A stretch of DNA of 64,000 nt from Pseudogymnoascus destructans (Eukaryota; Ascomycota; Leotiomycetes; Thelebolales; Thelebolaceae), in the NCBI RefSeq assembly GCF_001641265.1, contig NW_020167528.1, forward strand, positions 1,240,001 to 1,304,000, in the 5' to 3' direction. Position numbers and translations under genes: made by a program. Below, piece by piece: positions 32,514 through 43,426 of this stretch (position 1 is the first letter of the stretch; each line of letters opens with the position of its first letter). Below the pieces are notes generated by a model. That model saw nothing but the letters and a program-made list of their open reading frames with translations. It was not told where the DNA came from and ran no database searches.

Positions 32514-33449
32514 TGTAATGGTGGGTGCACCAGATGTGAGAATCTAGCCACCCAAGGAAGGGATGATTTTACTAAGACAACACACTGTCTTAGGAAACAG
32601 AGCCAAAGGGTTGTAGCTTAGACTATTCCACAACGCAGCAATCAGGTGTGTGATGTAGTGAAGTGGTTCAGACAAGTTGCAACAAATGTTGAGTCTGGGA
32701 ACTCAGGGGTAAGTCAGAGGTTAGCACCTCACTGACTTTTCAAAAACAGAGAATAACAAGATCAATGCTTGGAAGCTTGGAAAAGACGTAGAAGTATGTG
32801 CTAGTCGATTTACTGTATTGCCTGCTTGCCCTTTCTTAAGGAAAGGGCAATCCTATTTATGCCAAAGGAGTGTAGTTCTCTCATTTTCCATGACTTTCCA
32901 TGACTAACCAGGCTTGGTAAATGTATTAGAAATCAAGTGCGACCCACAACTAGCTTGCTAATCATGTAGTGAACGTAAGAGAATCCCATAGAACCATCTC
33001 TTGGGTTCCTAGCCTATAGGAAGTGAAAAGGAGGTCCAAGGTCAGAGTACCTATAGATAAATTATGTCATAACTTAACCAATCTTGTGGGTAACTAAGGA
33101 GCGATGACGTGTAATGAATCATAGAGGGTTGTAGAAGCTTCTAGAGCTATCGTTCATGTTCCTAGGCCTCTAGTTGGTAGAGATATGCCATGTGGTAGTA
33201 TTGGCCCACCCCCTTAAGGAGGAGATTTTCTTAATAACTTGTTCAATGAGTGTTCAAATGATATGCCGTGATGTATGTAGCATAAACAGATGTAGTAGAA
33301 GAGTTTGCAGCAATTGTTGAGTAGTATTGCTTCTGTTGTTGGTGTGATAAGCCAAGATATGTATGGTGACTTGTAGGTTTGAGGAGGAGATTTCTAAGTT
33401 TGCTCTTGAGTTTGATAGCAAACTGAGTGCAACGAATGTCAGTATGACA
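32514..33449 (-). mobile_element. 936-bp solo-LTR-like element Y, copy 1, inserted in copia integrase
   Basis: Reverse orientation of Y2. Ends TGTAATGGTG / AGTATGACA on the plus strand, flanked by a perfect TAACT duplication (32509-32513 and 33450-33454). It splits the integrase HHCC zinc finger exactly between the His pair (WHNRMGHLN) and the Cys pair (CEVC). Removing it restores the frame (AGV-IVTDLDSYDTQCEVC). Confidence 0.92.
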
Positions 33450-33873
33450 TAACTCCGGCGGTCTTCTCTTGGAGTTTTCTAATGGCGTTTTGGTTTAGGT
33501 GTCCCATGCGGTTATGCCATTCCTTTGCAGTGCCTTTTAGGTCCTTACGAGGTCCGTACGAAGATAGGACAACGTTGTCCTGTTGATCCTGAGTGCTATA
33601 AACAGCTCGGGTAGGCTCATTTTTGATGTATTCAAGAACCCATTGTCCATGAAGCATTGGAGTGTTGCAGAACGGTTGATCTCCGTACGTAAGTCCTTGT
33701 GCGGCGGTATTCCAATGAACTCCCTTTTGGATGAATCGTCTAAGAGAAGCGACTGAAGTGTGGAAGGATGAAACGAGAGCTGTATCTGTAAGGGTGATAG
33801 TCCGTAGAGACTTCTTATCCTCCCCGTTTTGGACTGTAATATCTACAGACCCAAACGCTTCAATCTTCACCCT
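33450..33873 (-). pseudogene. Copia pol fragment: after protease to GAG-pre-integrase domain
   Basis: Minus-strand frame between the LINE and Y1. Seen: RVKIEAFGSVDITVQNGEDK, which continues the gag-protease frame seen at 37713, then VLSSYGPRKDLKGTAKEWHN and RMGHLNQNAIRKLQEKTAGV, the pre-integrase region and first half of the integrase zinc finger. Both flanks are insertion boundaries. Confidence 0.9.
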
Positions 33874-36800
33874 CGCCCGCTGGGCTAGCGATAGCGGCAT
33901 GGACTTCATCAGGGTCCCAGGAGAGCCCACAGCGGGCGGGGCACGTCCTAGACCTCACCTTCTCCAACATCCCCTTCGCACACACTGCTGTGCACCCCAG
34001 GCTACACAGCGGCTCAGACCACGAAACCCAGATAACGACCATCCCAGGGAGAGGCCACACATCCCTCGAACAACACCACTACCGGATACCCGAATCCGAC
34101 CTGCCAAGGTTCGCCGGGCTCATACAAAACGGCATCGCAACACTCACCCCACTACCTGAGACAGCAGATGCGGCACACATTGACCAATACGCGACTGCAC
34201 TCACCGAAGTGTTCCGCACCTCCATCCAGACAGTAGGGAGACCCGACCGGGGCGAGGGCAGCCCGGCCCCATGGTGGACACCGCAGTGCCAGGAGGCACA
34301 CAAGCACCACCTCCTAATGCGCAACCACACAGGAGGCAGCCCCTCCGAAGCCACACGCGACTTCCACCGCACAGTCCGACAGGCGAAACGCGACTACTGG
34401 AAGCACGTCATCAACGGCGTCCAAGATGACAAAGCACTCTACAAAGTCATAGGCTGGCATAAGCTGTCGTCAAACCTTCAAGCCCACCTCTCGTAGTAGA
34501 CGGACTCACCATTGAGGGTACCTTGGCGAAAGCTGAGGCCTTACGAATGGCAGTCTTGGACAGATTCAGCGCTGGAGACGATCTAGAAGAGGACCCCCTC
34601 CACAACTGGAACGGCAGCGGGCACCTACCATGGGACCAGGGAGTATCATTTGAGGAAGTTGAACGGAACACTATTGGGGTCTCTAGCACCTCCCCTGGAA
34701 CAGACAGAGTCACAGTCAGACTGCTTAAGGCATGCTGGCCACAAGTCCAGGGCGCCCTCCACAACCTCTTCAACCATTGCCTTCGGATGAATCACTTTCC
34801 CCATCCATGGAAGTACGCCGAAGTAGCCATGCTCCCAAAGGTCGGCAAGAAGGACAGGACCTCCGTCCGCTCATGGCGCCCCATCGCTCTCCTCTCCTGC
34901 ATCTCTAAGGGCCTTGAGCGGATCATCGCCCGCAGGATCGCCTGGACAGCCCTCACTCACTCCGTCCTTAGCCCACAACATGGGGGCGCCCTCCCCAAAC
35001 GTTCAGCGATGGACCTGGTCGCCTGCTTTACCCACGACGTCGAAACAGCCCTTGCAGCTGGCAACGAGGTTACCATGGTCACCATGGATGTTCAAGGGGC
35101 CTTCGACGCCCTGCTCAAAAACCGACTCCTCGAGCGCATGACAGCCCAAGGATGGCCACTCTCACTCACACGGCTTGTTAACAGCTTCCTCACTGATCGC
35201 CACATACAGGTAAGGCTCGAAGATGCCATCATACCATACCACAAGGTCGCCTGCGGCACCCCCCAAGGATCACCACTCTCCCCAGTCCTCTACATGCTGT
35301 ACCTAGCAGAGCTCCTCGCCAAAGACAACACCCTGCGCTTCGGCTACGCGGATGACATCTGCCTCTATAGGGCCTCCTCCTCCCTTGAAGACAACGTCCA
35401 ACTCCTTGCAGACGACGTAAACAGCATTATCCGCTGGGGCGCCCAGAACAAGGTCGCTTTCGCCCCAGAGAAGCTTGAGATGATCCACCTCACAAAGAAG
35501 AACAGCCTAGCTGCCCCCCCCTGCCGAGTTAGCTTACCATCCACCCCATCCTATCCGCCACCAAAGAGGGGGACCAACCAGCACTTCGTTGGCTTGGAGT
35601 GTGGTTCGACCGCAAACTAACCTTTAGACGCCACGTCGCGGAACGTGCAGCAAAAGCACGGCAAGTCGCCCGGCACATCCGCAGTCTCGCCCGGACGTCA
35701 GACGGCCCCCCCGCCTCAGCACTCTGGAAAGCGGTCATCACCTGCATCCTCCCCTCTATCCTGTACGGTACGGAAGCGTGGTACGCAGGCTGACACAAGC
35801 CAGCAAGGCCACTGCACGGCAACAGGACAACCACAGTCAGCGCGTGACTCGGGTGGCACGTCGACCTAGTCGAGAAGACTATCGCCCTAGCTGCAAGAGG
35901 TGTCCTCCCCGTCTGGCGAACTACACCAACTATAACCCTCTTCCGTGACGCCGGCCTACCCTCCGGGATGGCAGCACTTGAGGACGCCAAACTCCGTTTT
36001 GCAATGCGACTCCAAACAGTAGAGGCCTGTCACCCCCTCGTCCAGCGCATCCAGCCACCACACATCGCCAGGGGCAGAGGTGCTGGAACCCAACAGCGCC
36101 CAAAGACCAAGATACAGCAACTCGGCACGATCATCCCCGCCATCCCACGGCCGATACTAAGGCCCCCACACTTCACCACTGGGTGCCGCACCAGCCCAAC
36201 AGGCAGTCTTGACAAAACCACCACCTCCAACCACTTCAAACGATGGTGGGCAGCCCTACCATACACGGACGTCACCATCTTCTCAGACGGGTCGGAGCAA
36301 CAGCACTCTGGAGCCCGCAAGGTGGGATACGGCTACGCCGTCTACCAGAACGGCCGCCAGATTGCCTCGGGACACGGGGCCATCAACCCCCTCTCGCACG
36401 TCTTCGACGCGGAAGCGATAGGGGCCTGGAAAGCCCTACAACACACGCTCCGCCTCCCCCCAGACATCAGCCAGCGCTGCCTCTGGCTGTGCATAGACAG
36501 CACCTCCGTCATCTGGTGCCTTAGAGGCGACGCCCCCTACTCATCCCAATGGGCTTTCATAGCCTGCCAGGAGGCGATGCAATGTTTCGACATCGGTATC
36601 CGATGGTCACCCGGCCACACCGGAATACATGGCAACGAAGCAGCAGACAAACTCACAGAACTTGGGGCCCAGGACACCTGCGACATAGGCCAGGCCTCTC
36701 AGCCGACGGCCAGCGGCATCCGCTCTGTCTACCGAGACCTCCGGATGAAAGCACAGCAGGCCTGGTGGACACAGTGCAGCACTAAGCTCTCCACCTGGTA

Positions 36801-37699
36801 TGACAAATGGAACCTCATTTACCAAGTGAAGCCGCAATTTCGCCACTGGCCACAGCGACCAGAAGCCCGACCAAACACCCCAGCCGCTGGCATTGAGTAC
36901 CTCACGCGCCTCATGGCTAAACCAGCTGACTTCGCCACTCTCCTCCAGGCCACGGAGTTCTAACACGGTATGCCCCCGCTAACGGCTACTCTAGACCGGC
37001 ATACGTTTCCCTAGGCCTAGCCCACAAAACCTTCTCCCAGGCCCGGCTGGGGAAATCGGAATGACGAGGCCACGCAGGACTAGAACAAAGGAACTGGAAG
37101 GCCCCCCCACGCCCGCACAACTGCCCGCTGCGCGCAACGGGCGCACCCAGCCCTAGGCCTGGCCCCTGAAGTGATTTCCCGGGTCCGACCCAGGAAATAC
37201 CCTGAACCACGACAGCGCCCTAACGCGACACAATCCCTGAGGATATCGCACTAGCAGGCGCACGCAGCCTGGCTGGAGGGGTCCAGCACAATAACCCCTC
37301 TCTAAAACACCACAACTCCCACCCCCCCCCAACTCCACTAACCTGCAACCACACTATGGGGCCCCGACCCCACGGCACGGCGGCAGGACACACCTCTCGA
37401 CCTCCCACAGCAGCGCGCCACCAGCTGCACGTCCATCCCTGAACCACCAGGACCATCCGTAGAGGAACTACCCCCTCTAACAAATAACTGACGCCATCCC
37501 AACAGGCGGGGAAGGCACTCAGACATCTGGCAATAAGGCCATGCGCACATGCATGAAATGCCATCTAAGGTCATACTCTGTACATAAACCCCTAGCATAG
37601 GACGTCCCCATACCCTTCGGGAGGTTTTACAGGGTGGCAGGCTTCGCCCGCCTCCTGCTGGACGTAAATAAATATCATCATCATCATCATCATCATCAT
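33874..37699 (+). mobile_element. 5'-truncated Tad1-like non-LTR retrotransposon (LINE) in copia gag-pol
   Basis: Flanked by a perfect 13-bp duplication CAATCTTCACCCT (33861-33873 and 37700-37712), the signature of target-primed insertion. It ends in an ATC/TCA trinucleotide tail (about 37676-37699) and begins inside the endonuclease domain. It is clearly more GC-rich than the surrounding copia and hAT DNA, suggesting a different origin or age. The 3' untranslated part (36964-37676) has no further gene. Confidence 0.92.
33880..36963 (+). pseudogene. LINE ORF2 relic: endonuclease end, reverse transcriptase, RNase H
   Basis: Seen in several frames: the endonuclease C-terminus (GHVLDLTFSNIPFAHTAVHP, HSGSDHETQITT), a linker at 33990-34493, the RT frame at 34523-35620 with PISLL-like RPIALLSCISKGLERIIARR, QHGGALPKRSAMDLV, VTMDVQGAFDALLKNRLLER, GTPQGSPLSPVLYMLYLAEL and FGYADDICLY. 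RNase H at 35968-36963 has FSDGSEQ, FDAEAIGAWKALQ, CIDSTS and SPGHTGIHGNEAADKL. Frame breaks near 33930, 34470 and 35600 and a stop at 35793 make it a pseudogene. RT plus C-terminal RNase H fits the Tad1/I group. No C-terminal zinc knuckle is seen. Confidence 0.88.
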
Positions 37700-37712
37700 C
37701 AATCTTCACCCT

Positions 37713-39065
37713 TTGGTCTCCAGCTAAGAGGTAGCTATTATCTTGACATTCTTGGATATTGTAGAACCTCGTACGGTCGTTGCAGACGTGAATTGTAGCT
37801 CCAGAGTCGAGAATTATGCTTTTAGAGAGCTCATAGGCTGAGGTTTTCGGCTTTAGTCCTTGGGAGACTTGGAAGACTGTAGTGAAAGACATAGGTGGAT
37901 CTGTATTCGTACGGGATTGTACTCCATTCGGGTTGTTGAAATTGTTCTGTTCTTCTGCCTTTTGGATAACGTACTGGAATCCTGGTTTGTCACTTATATA
38001 GGCCTCTACTTTAGCTTCAATCTCTTTATTTGGGCGCCATTGCCTCGTACGCTTTGACTTCATCACATAGAGGCAGTCCCGCCACTTGTGTGTTGTTCCG
38101 CAAGGGCAGTCTAGTCGAGCCTGATTTTTCTGTTTTCTGCCTCTCTGACCTTGCTGACCTTGTTGTAGGTTGTTCGTACGGCCTTGGAGCGTTGGCTGTA
38201 GGTCGCTATTGTCATCCTCTTGTAGTGCGAAAACTCCATGTTCCCCCCTAGGTTTCTGGGTGAATCTCTCTTGCCTACGGTTGGTTCTATACTGTCGTAG
38301 GACCTCCTCAAATTCGTACGACTTTGTCTGCTTCTCTAGCTTGTGTTTCCATGGTCCTCGGAATTCGCAAGGTCCTATTGCATCAAGGAAGGTATAGATA
38401 GCGTCGTGAGGGTCGATAACCTCTGTTGCCTGTAGCGTACGGCCTTGAGTGTATAGATTCTCCCAGTTTAGGAGCCAGTCTTCAAGGTCCTTGCCTCTTT
38501 GCATTTTCGCAGCCTTTTGCCATTCTAGTCTCCATTCTCCGATTCTAGCTCTTTGAGTAGGTGCGAACCGGTCTCGTAGCTTTCTAAGCATATCGTACGG
38601 AGTATCGCAATTGTAGGTATAGGGTACGAAGTCGCGTTTGATGGTTTCTTGGATCTTAGAGCGAAGCCCCTGAATTGCTTCCTCCTGCTTTTCCCACACC
38701 TTGCGCTCATATTGGAAATCAGCTTGTAGAAGCTGTTCCTTCTGATCTTCTGTAAGAGATGCGTACGTAATTGGCGTTAATTGCTGTTGGCCTTCTACTG
38801 AAGGTTGGATGGTCTGGCTACCTGAAGCTCTTGTTGACACTCCAGGTCTTGTTTGAGCAGTAACACCACCACCAGCTTGCGTGGCACTCCGTACGAACTC
38901 AGGAATAGGTCGAACGGGCTGTAGGAGTGTAGGAGGGTCCTCGATTGATGGATCGATATACCCCCATACTCCTGCCTTGATTGAAGCAGTTTTGATAGTC
39001 TCTATCCACTCGTCCCAGTCTCTAGGGCTTGTGAGGACCACCCCCGCCTTCTGTAGGGTCGCCAT
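37713..39065 (-). pseudogene. Copia Gag and protease start (interrupted by LINE)
   Basis: Starts at ATG 39065 (MATLQKAGVVLTSPRDWDEW). Seen: a Gag-type capsid region with Trp-rich helices (VWGYIDPSIEDP, LRDRFAPTQRARIGEWRLEW), a compact CPCGTTHKWRDC zinc-knuckle-like motif in place of the usual CCHC, and the aspartic protease signature ILDSGATIHVCND followed by YLLAGDQRVKI, where the LINE cuts in. The upstream frame is open into the LTR but this ATG gives the normal Gag start. No frameshift was seen in this part. Confidence 0.88.
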
Positions 39066-39166
39066 AATGATGGTTTTTTCGACTCCAGGACACAGGACTT
39101 GATTTTGGTCCGTTCGGGTTTCTATAGGCTTCAAAATGCGTCTTGGAGTTGCTCCGGGCTCATAAC

Positions 39167-39257
39167 TGTTGAGTAATATGCGTGTGTATTCCTGTCTATC
39201 TATTGCTGCCTGAAATTGCGGGGAAGTGGTGCTGAGATCATGTGACATATTACAACA
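39167..39257 (-). repeat. Copia 5' LTR (91 bp)
   Basis: 5' LTR relative to gag-pol on the minus strand, followed by the tRNA-Met-type primer binding site at 39166-39156. At 91 bp it is very short for a copia LTR. Confidence 0.93.
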
Positions 39258-39262
39258 ATGGG

Positions 39263-39801
39263 TGCGTAAAGCAGCAACCGCGCCCTGCCAAATTCAGCAG
39301 CTCCGACCCCGAGAAGTGGCTTTATTGTATAAAAACTCCATAAAAACCCCGCCGAACAGCCACCACGAGCAGCAATAGTAACCGCAGACGAGGGAAGTTT
39401 GGGTAATCAGAGTTATGGTGGAAGATGGTGGAAGACGGCAGAGGGTTACTCAAGCCGTAAGAATTGTCGGCGAAGCTCCACGATGAGCATCAATAGTAAA
39501 CTGCCACCTCGTAAATTTGAATAGAAGATATGGCGGAAGACCGCGGAAGGCGGCGGAGAGTTACTCGAGCTATAAGAATTCTCGGCGAAGCTGCATGAGA
39601 ATCGAAAGGACCGTGCCTGTCCCACCCAATTCTCACATCGTCTCGGCGACAACCCCTCCCCTCACCGCCCACTCCATCAGGCATAGCGCCGGCAGTAACA
39701 ACCCCCGCCCCACTAATCCACCATCTTCCCGCCATCACTCCGATTTCTTAACAACCGCATTGCAACTGCCTTTTTGCTTGTCACCTCCACCAACAATCAA
39801 G
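39263..39801. promoter_or_regulatory. MMS19 upstream region with a diverged ~118-bp direct duplication
   Basis: Unit 1 (about 39356-39474) and unit 2 (about 39475-39592) share landmarks in the same order: cacgagcagcaatagtaa / cacgatgagcatcaatagtaa, ggtggaagacggcagagggttactc / gcggaaggcggcggagagttactc, and taagaattgtcggcgaagct / taagaattctcggcgaagct. By eye they are about 75-80% identical. The copia element sits immediately upstream. No coding feature is seen. Confidence 0.7.
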
Positions 39802-42800
39802 ATGGAGGACTCGCTCACGGCAACGGCGTATTTGTTGGCGCCTGAGGGGCCTAGGAGGATGGAGATTGTGGATAGTGTTGTTAAAGGTATGTGCTTGATT
39901 TGTTCTTCTGGAGAGGGAGGATACCTAGATGTCGCCGGCGTGGTGGTGATGGGGGCTCACATACCTGTATGTACATGAGCAAAGCTGACATTTGATTTCC
40001 GCAGGACTCGAAGATGGGAGTACCAAACTAGGAGATGTCGTGCTCTCACTGCATGATCCGTTATTCGGGAACGACGACGAGCAGAAGACATTAAGTACGT
40101 CGTCCACCCGCCCCCCCTTACCCGGCACAAACGATGATCTGAAATTGGGCAATGCGAAGCTGACAACTAATAGCCATGGAGTACGTAGCAGCCATCCTGC
40201 GCGGGCTCAAACCCGACGCCCTGATGCGATCGAATGGTGAGTTTCCTTTCCTACTTATCCTTATCTCTGAGGGAAATTAATTCACCTAACACAACCACCC
40301 AGTGCGACTCCTCTTCAATTTCGTCGAGACACGCCTCGGCCTCGACCCGAGCGGCTTCAAAGAGACCGTGCAATCCCTTCGCTACCTGGTGGCGATGTTG
40401 CGCTTTGAGGCCGCTCGTGGGGCGACGCTGCCCTCGCTGGTTTTCAACGTCGCCCAGGGAAACTTCGCCAAGATGCCGGTGATGACACGATTCGAAGTGT
40501 ATAATCTGCTTAATGAGCTGCTGAGCGTGCGCCGCGATACGATGAAGGAGACTGGTGTGGATTTCATTAATATTCTGATTGAGTTGTCGGCGAGCGAGAG
40601 GGATCCGAGGAACTTGATGCTCATCTTCTCGATGGTGGAGGTGATACTGGCGGAGTGGGATATCGATGATATCGATAATCTCAAGGAGGATCTTTATGAC
40701 ATGCTCTCGCGGTACTTTCCGATTACCTTTTCGGCGAAGAAGAGTGATCCCGCCAGCATCGATCCACCGGAGCTCGTCGTGCGATTAAGGAAATGCTTCG
40801 CAGCGTATAGCGGGTTCGCTCCGTCGATATTCCCGAACCTCATCCAACGCCTCGACGACCCGAATCGTCTGAACGCCAAAGCGGACGTCCTCCTAACCAT
40901 GAAAGCGTGCATCGAACGCTACCACCCAACCACCGTCTCCAAATGGAGCAGCCCCCTTTGGGACGCGCTGAAATACGAAATTTTTAACTCAAGCGATGAC
41001 TCGCAAGCCCCTAAAGCCCTGGACGTCCTCGGCGCCATCGCTACCCGCCTCTCAGGTGACCTCGTCATCCAGAACCTCGTCGGCACCGTCCTGCAGGAAT
41101 ACGTAACCGCCATTGTCGATGAGTGCATGACGCGCCTGCGCGAGAATGGCCCAAAGTACTCCGCCAGCGCCGGCGCGATCATGGCATCTATCATTGCCGC
41201 GTCGCCATTCGCGTATCATCTCGTCATGCGCGCCGCGCTGCCGGAGCTGTTGAAAGAGTTTGGCGGGAGGGATGCGAGTGTAGCCGACAAGCGTGCGGTG
41301 GTCGAGACGATCAATTTGCTTCTTGATGGCAAATTTGAGGCGTTGAGACGACAGGATAAGTGGGAGTTCAGCTCCGTGGGGATCATTGACGGCATCAGCT
41401 CTGACGCTGACCGCGCGTCGGAGGCTGGAGGGGACGTAGGCGTTTCGAACAAGGGACTTGGATACTACCGCGACGAGCTGACGGCGATGTATATGGGTGT
41501 CGCCAGGGATACCCAGTGCGATGACAAGCAGTTCCGTGTTGCGGCCATGCAGGGCCTAGCGAAACTGCTGAGGCTGCCGCAGTTCCTGGAGAAGGGGAGT
41601 TTGGACTCGTATGTCCAGTTTTTGGCCGGCGTTGTGCTCGAGACGGCGGATGTGAAGGAGCCGGTGAGAAAAGAGGCAATCAAGGCGCTGCAGGAGTGCG
41701 CGGTGGCATATACCAGTTTGGTTACTGAGCAGGCGTTCCCCGTGCTCCTGGCTGCGCTGCCGGATGTTTTGGAAGGCGGGGAGACAGTTGCGGACAAACT
41801 CGCTGTGCTTCAGGCCCTGGGAGATATTGGGTCTAGGGGACGAGTTATGGACACGCTCCTGCGGAGATTGTTAAGCAAATTGGATATCGTCGTTCGTGCG
41901 AACGAGACACAGAAGTATGGACACCTGGTGCTTGCAGGGATCTTATACGCGGTCGAGCAGAGGCAGGCGCAGAGTGAGAATGGTGAGGTCGCGATGAGAG
42001 ATGAGGAGGGCTATCGCAGTCTTGTTGATGAACTACTCCGTCGCACTGCAGCGCTCAAGGTGAATGCGAAGAAGTGGTATGTCGGGACCCGTGATTTGGA
42101 GACCGCAGGTGGCAAGGCGCAGCCTGATGACACGTTTCTGGAGGTCGTGGGGAGAATCATCATGGCTGCCACTTCCGGTATGGGCTTTGATGAGCAGTAT
42201 TGGATCTTTGAGAGAGCATTTGCTTTGAGCGTCGCGTACGATGACTTCACCGCCGCCTGCGTCGCCGTGACTTCACCGGACGACCTCCCCGACGACGACC
42301 TCTCCGCCACCACCGACATATCAAAGCGTGTGGACATCCTCGACGCGCAGTTGGACCTTCTGTCCGGCCCCGCCGATAAACTTCACGTTCTCACCCTGAC
42401 TAAGTACATCCTCGCCACCCTCCGCCGTGACAACCGCATCACCAAACCCGCCGCCGTCATCGTCACCGGCCCACCACCAGCAACTCTTCCCGTCAAAAAG
42501 CGAATCCTCACCATCAACACCACCGCCGCCGCCACAAACCTCATCACCTACCTCACCACCACCGCCTGCACCCCCTCCCTCCGCTCTACCCTCCTCGACA
42601 TCCTCTCCCTCCTGATCAACAAATTCGCGGCCCTCACTCCGGCTGTAACAGCACAACTTCTGGGTCGCTTCACTACCCTCCCCACGCTGCCGGCGCAGGA
42701 AGCGAAGTTAACGATCCAGACTTTGACGACATGCACGCATGCCTCCCTCCTCGCCGGGCTTCCTGTGGCTACACAACTATCCACCGCTCTCCTAACCGCG

Positions 42801-43322
42801 CTCTCCCTCCCCGCTCCAACGGGTCAGTTAGCCGCACAAGCATTCACCCACCTCCTCGCCCCCTCACCCCTCCTCACGCGTCGACAACACGCTCTCATCC
42901 GCCCTCTCGCGCAACAGCGACTTTTCCACACCGCTGTCCCGGAACTTCTGTCCACTTTCTCCTCTACCAGCACGTCGGGGCCAACAAAGACGAATGTTCT
43001 GGTTGCGCTATCAGGCCTCCTAGCCCACGCACCAGAAGAGTATATCACGCCTTTCATCCCATCCCTCATCCCTCCACTCCTGCAATCCCTTGATTCCTCC
43101 CCCGCGTCCACAAAAAAGGCATCCATTGCAGTTCTGCGCTCCGCTGCAACGAGTAGCCCAAGGGCGCTACAAGAGCACGATGCAGCGCTGGTGAAGAGGT
43201 TGTTGGCGTGTGCTACCGGAACGGAAAGCAGGGAAGTGAAGGTGCGCGCGCTGGAGTGCCTTGAGATTTTGCCAAAGGTGTGGGAGGTTGCTGTTGTGGT
43301 CAGGTTGAGGGGGGGGTGGTGA
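39802..43322 (+). CDS. MMS19: MMS19 nucleotide excision repair / cytosolic Fe-S targeting protein, four exons, C-terminus probably frameshifted
   Basis: Exons 39802-39886, 40005-40094, 40174-40236 and 40303-43322 join in phase to 1085 residues. Seen: an N-terminal MEYVAAILRGLKPDALMRSN then LLFNFVETRLGLD region, the MMS19 N-terminal block (CFAAYSGFAPSIFPNLIQRL, RYHPTTVSKWSSPLWDALKY), then long helical HEAT-type repeats to the end. Known: with Cia1 and Cia2 it hands Fe-S clusters to DNA polymerases and helicases such as Rad3/XPD. Odd: the frame ends VVVRLRGGW just after an 8-G run (about 43310). One more G would continue VVRGLGSVVGDGGREVRRGG and VDCLSAWWRVGEGE to a stop at 43426, which looks like a genuine family C-terminus. 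A sequencing indel or a real slip is possible. Confidence 0.88.
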
Positions 43323-43426
43323 GGGGGTTGGGGTCCGTGGTGGGGGATGGGGGGAGGGAGGTGAGGCGAGGGGGGGTCGATTGCTTGAGTGCTTGGTGGA
43401 GGGTTGGGGAGGGGGAGGGGAATTGA

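Larger units (their letters stand above)
29578..38895. repeat. Quasi-periodic CGTACG palindrome array confined to the copia element
   Basis: Exact CGTACG starts at 29578, 30078, 30229, 30391, 30531, 30778, 30900, 31138, 31298, 31456, 31595, 31942, 32075, 32235, 32359, 32485, 33555, 33684, 37770, 37908, 38046, 38175, 38315, 38436, 38594, 38762 and 38890. One-base variants fill some gaps (CGTACA at 29735; TGTACG at 30650 and 31713). After subtracting the nested insertions, steps are mostly 120-168 bp. None is present in the LINE or Y1. Function unknown. Confidence 0.85.
29336..39257 (-). mobile_element. Copia (Ty1/Pseudoviridae) retrotransposon with 91-bp identical LTRs, split by Y1 and a LINE
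   Basis: Both LTRs are 91 bp (29336-29426 and 39167-39257), TGTTGAGTAA...ATTACAACA, and identical by eye. A perfect 5-bp duplication ATGGG flanks the element (29331-29335 and 39258-39262). After the 5' LTR (minus strand) the primer site GTTATGAGCCC matches 11 bases of the anticodon stem-loop of initiator tRNA-Met, as in copia elements primed by a half-tRNA. A polypurine tract (GGGGGGGTG) precedes the 3' LTR. Removing nested Y1 (941 bp with duplication) and the LINE (3839 bp with duplication) leaves about 5.1 kb. The gag-pol order is gag, protease, integrase, RT, RNase H. Identical LTRs imply recent insertion, yet two later insertions and an RT deletion make it defective. Confidence 0.93.

Noticed and set aside
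36964..37676. Minus-strand frames in the LINE 3' region that extend the copia Gag frame
   Set aside because: They cross the LINE 3' end and its trinucleotide tail by chance; the 13-bp duplication shows the true boundary.
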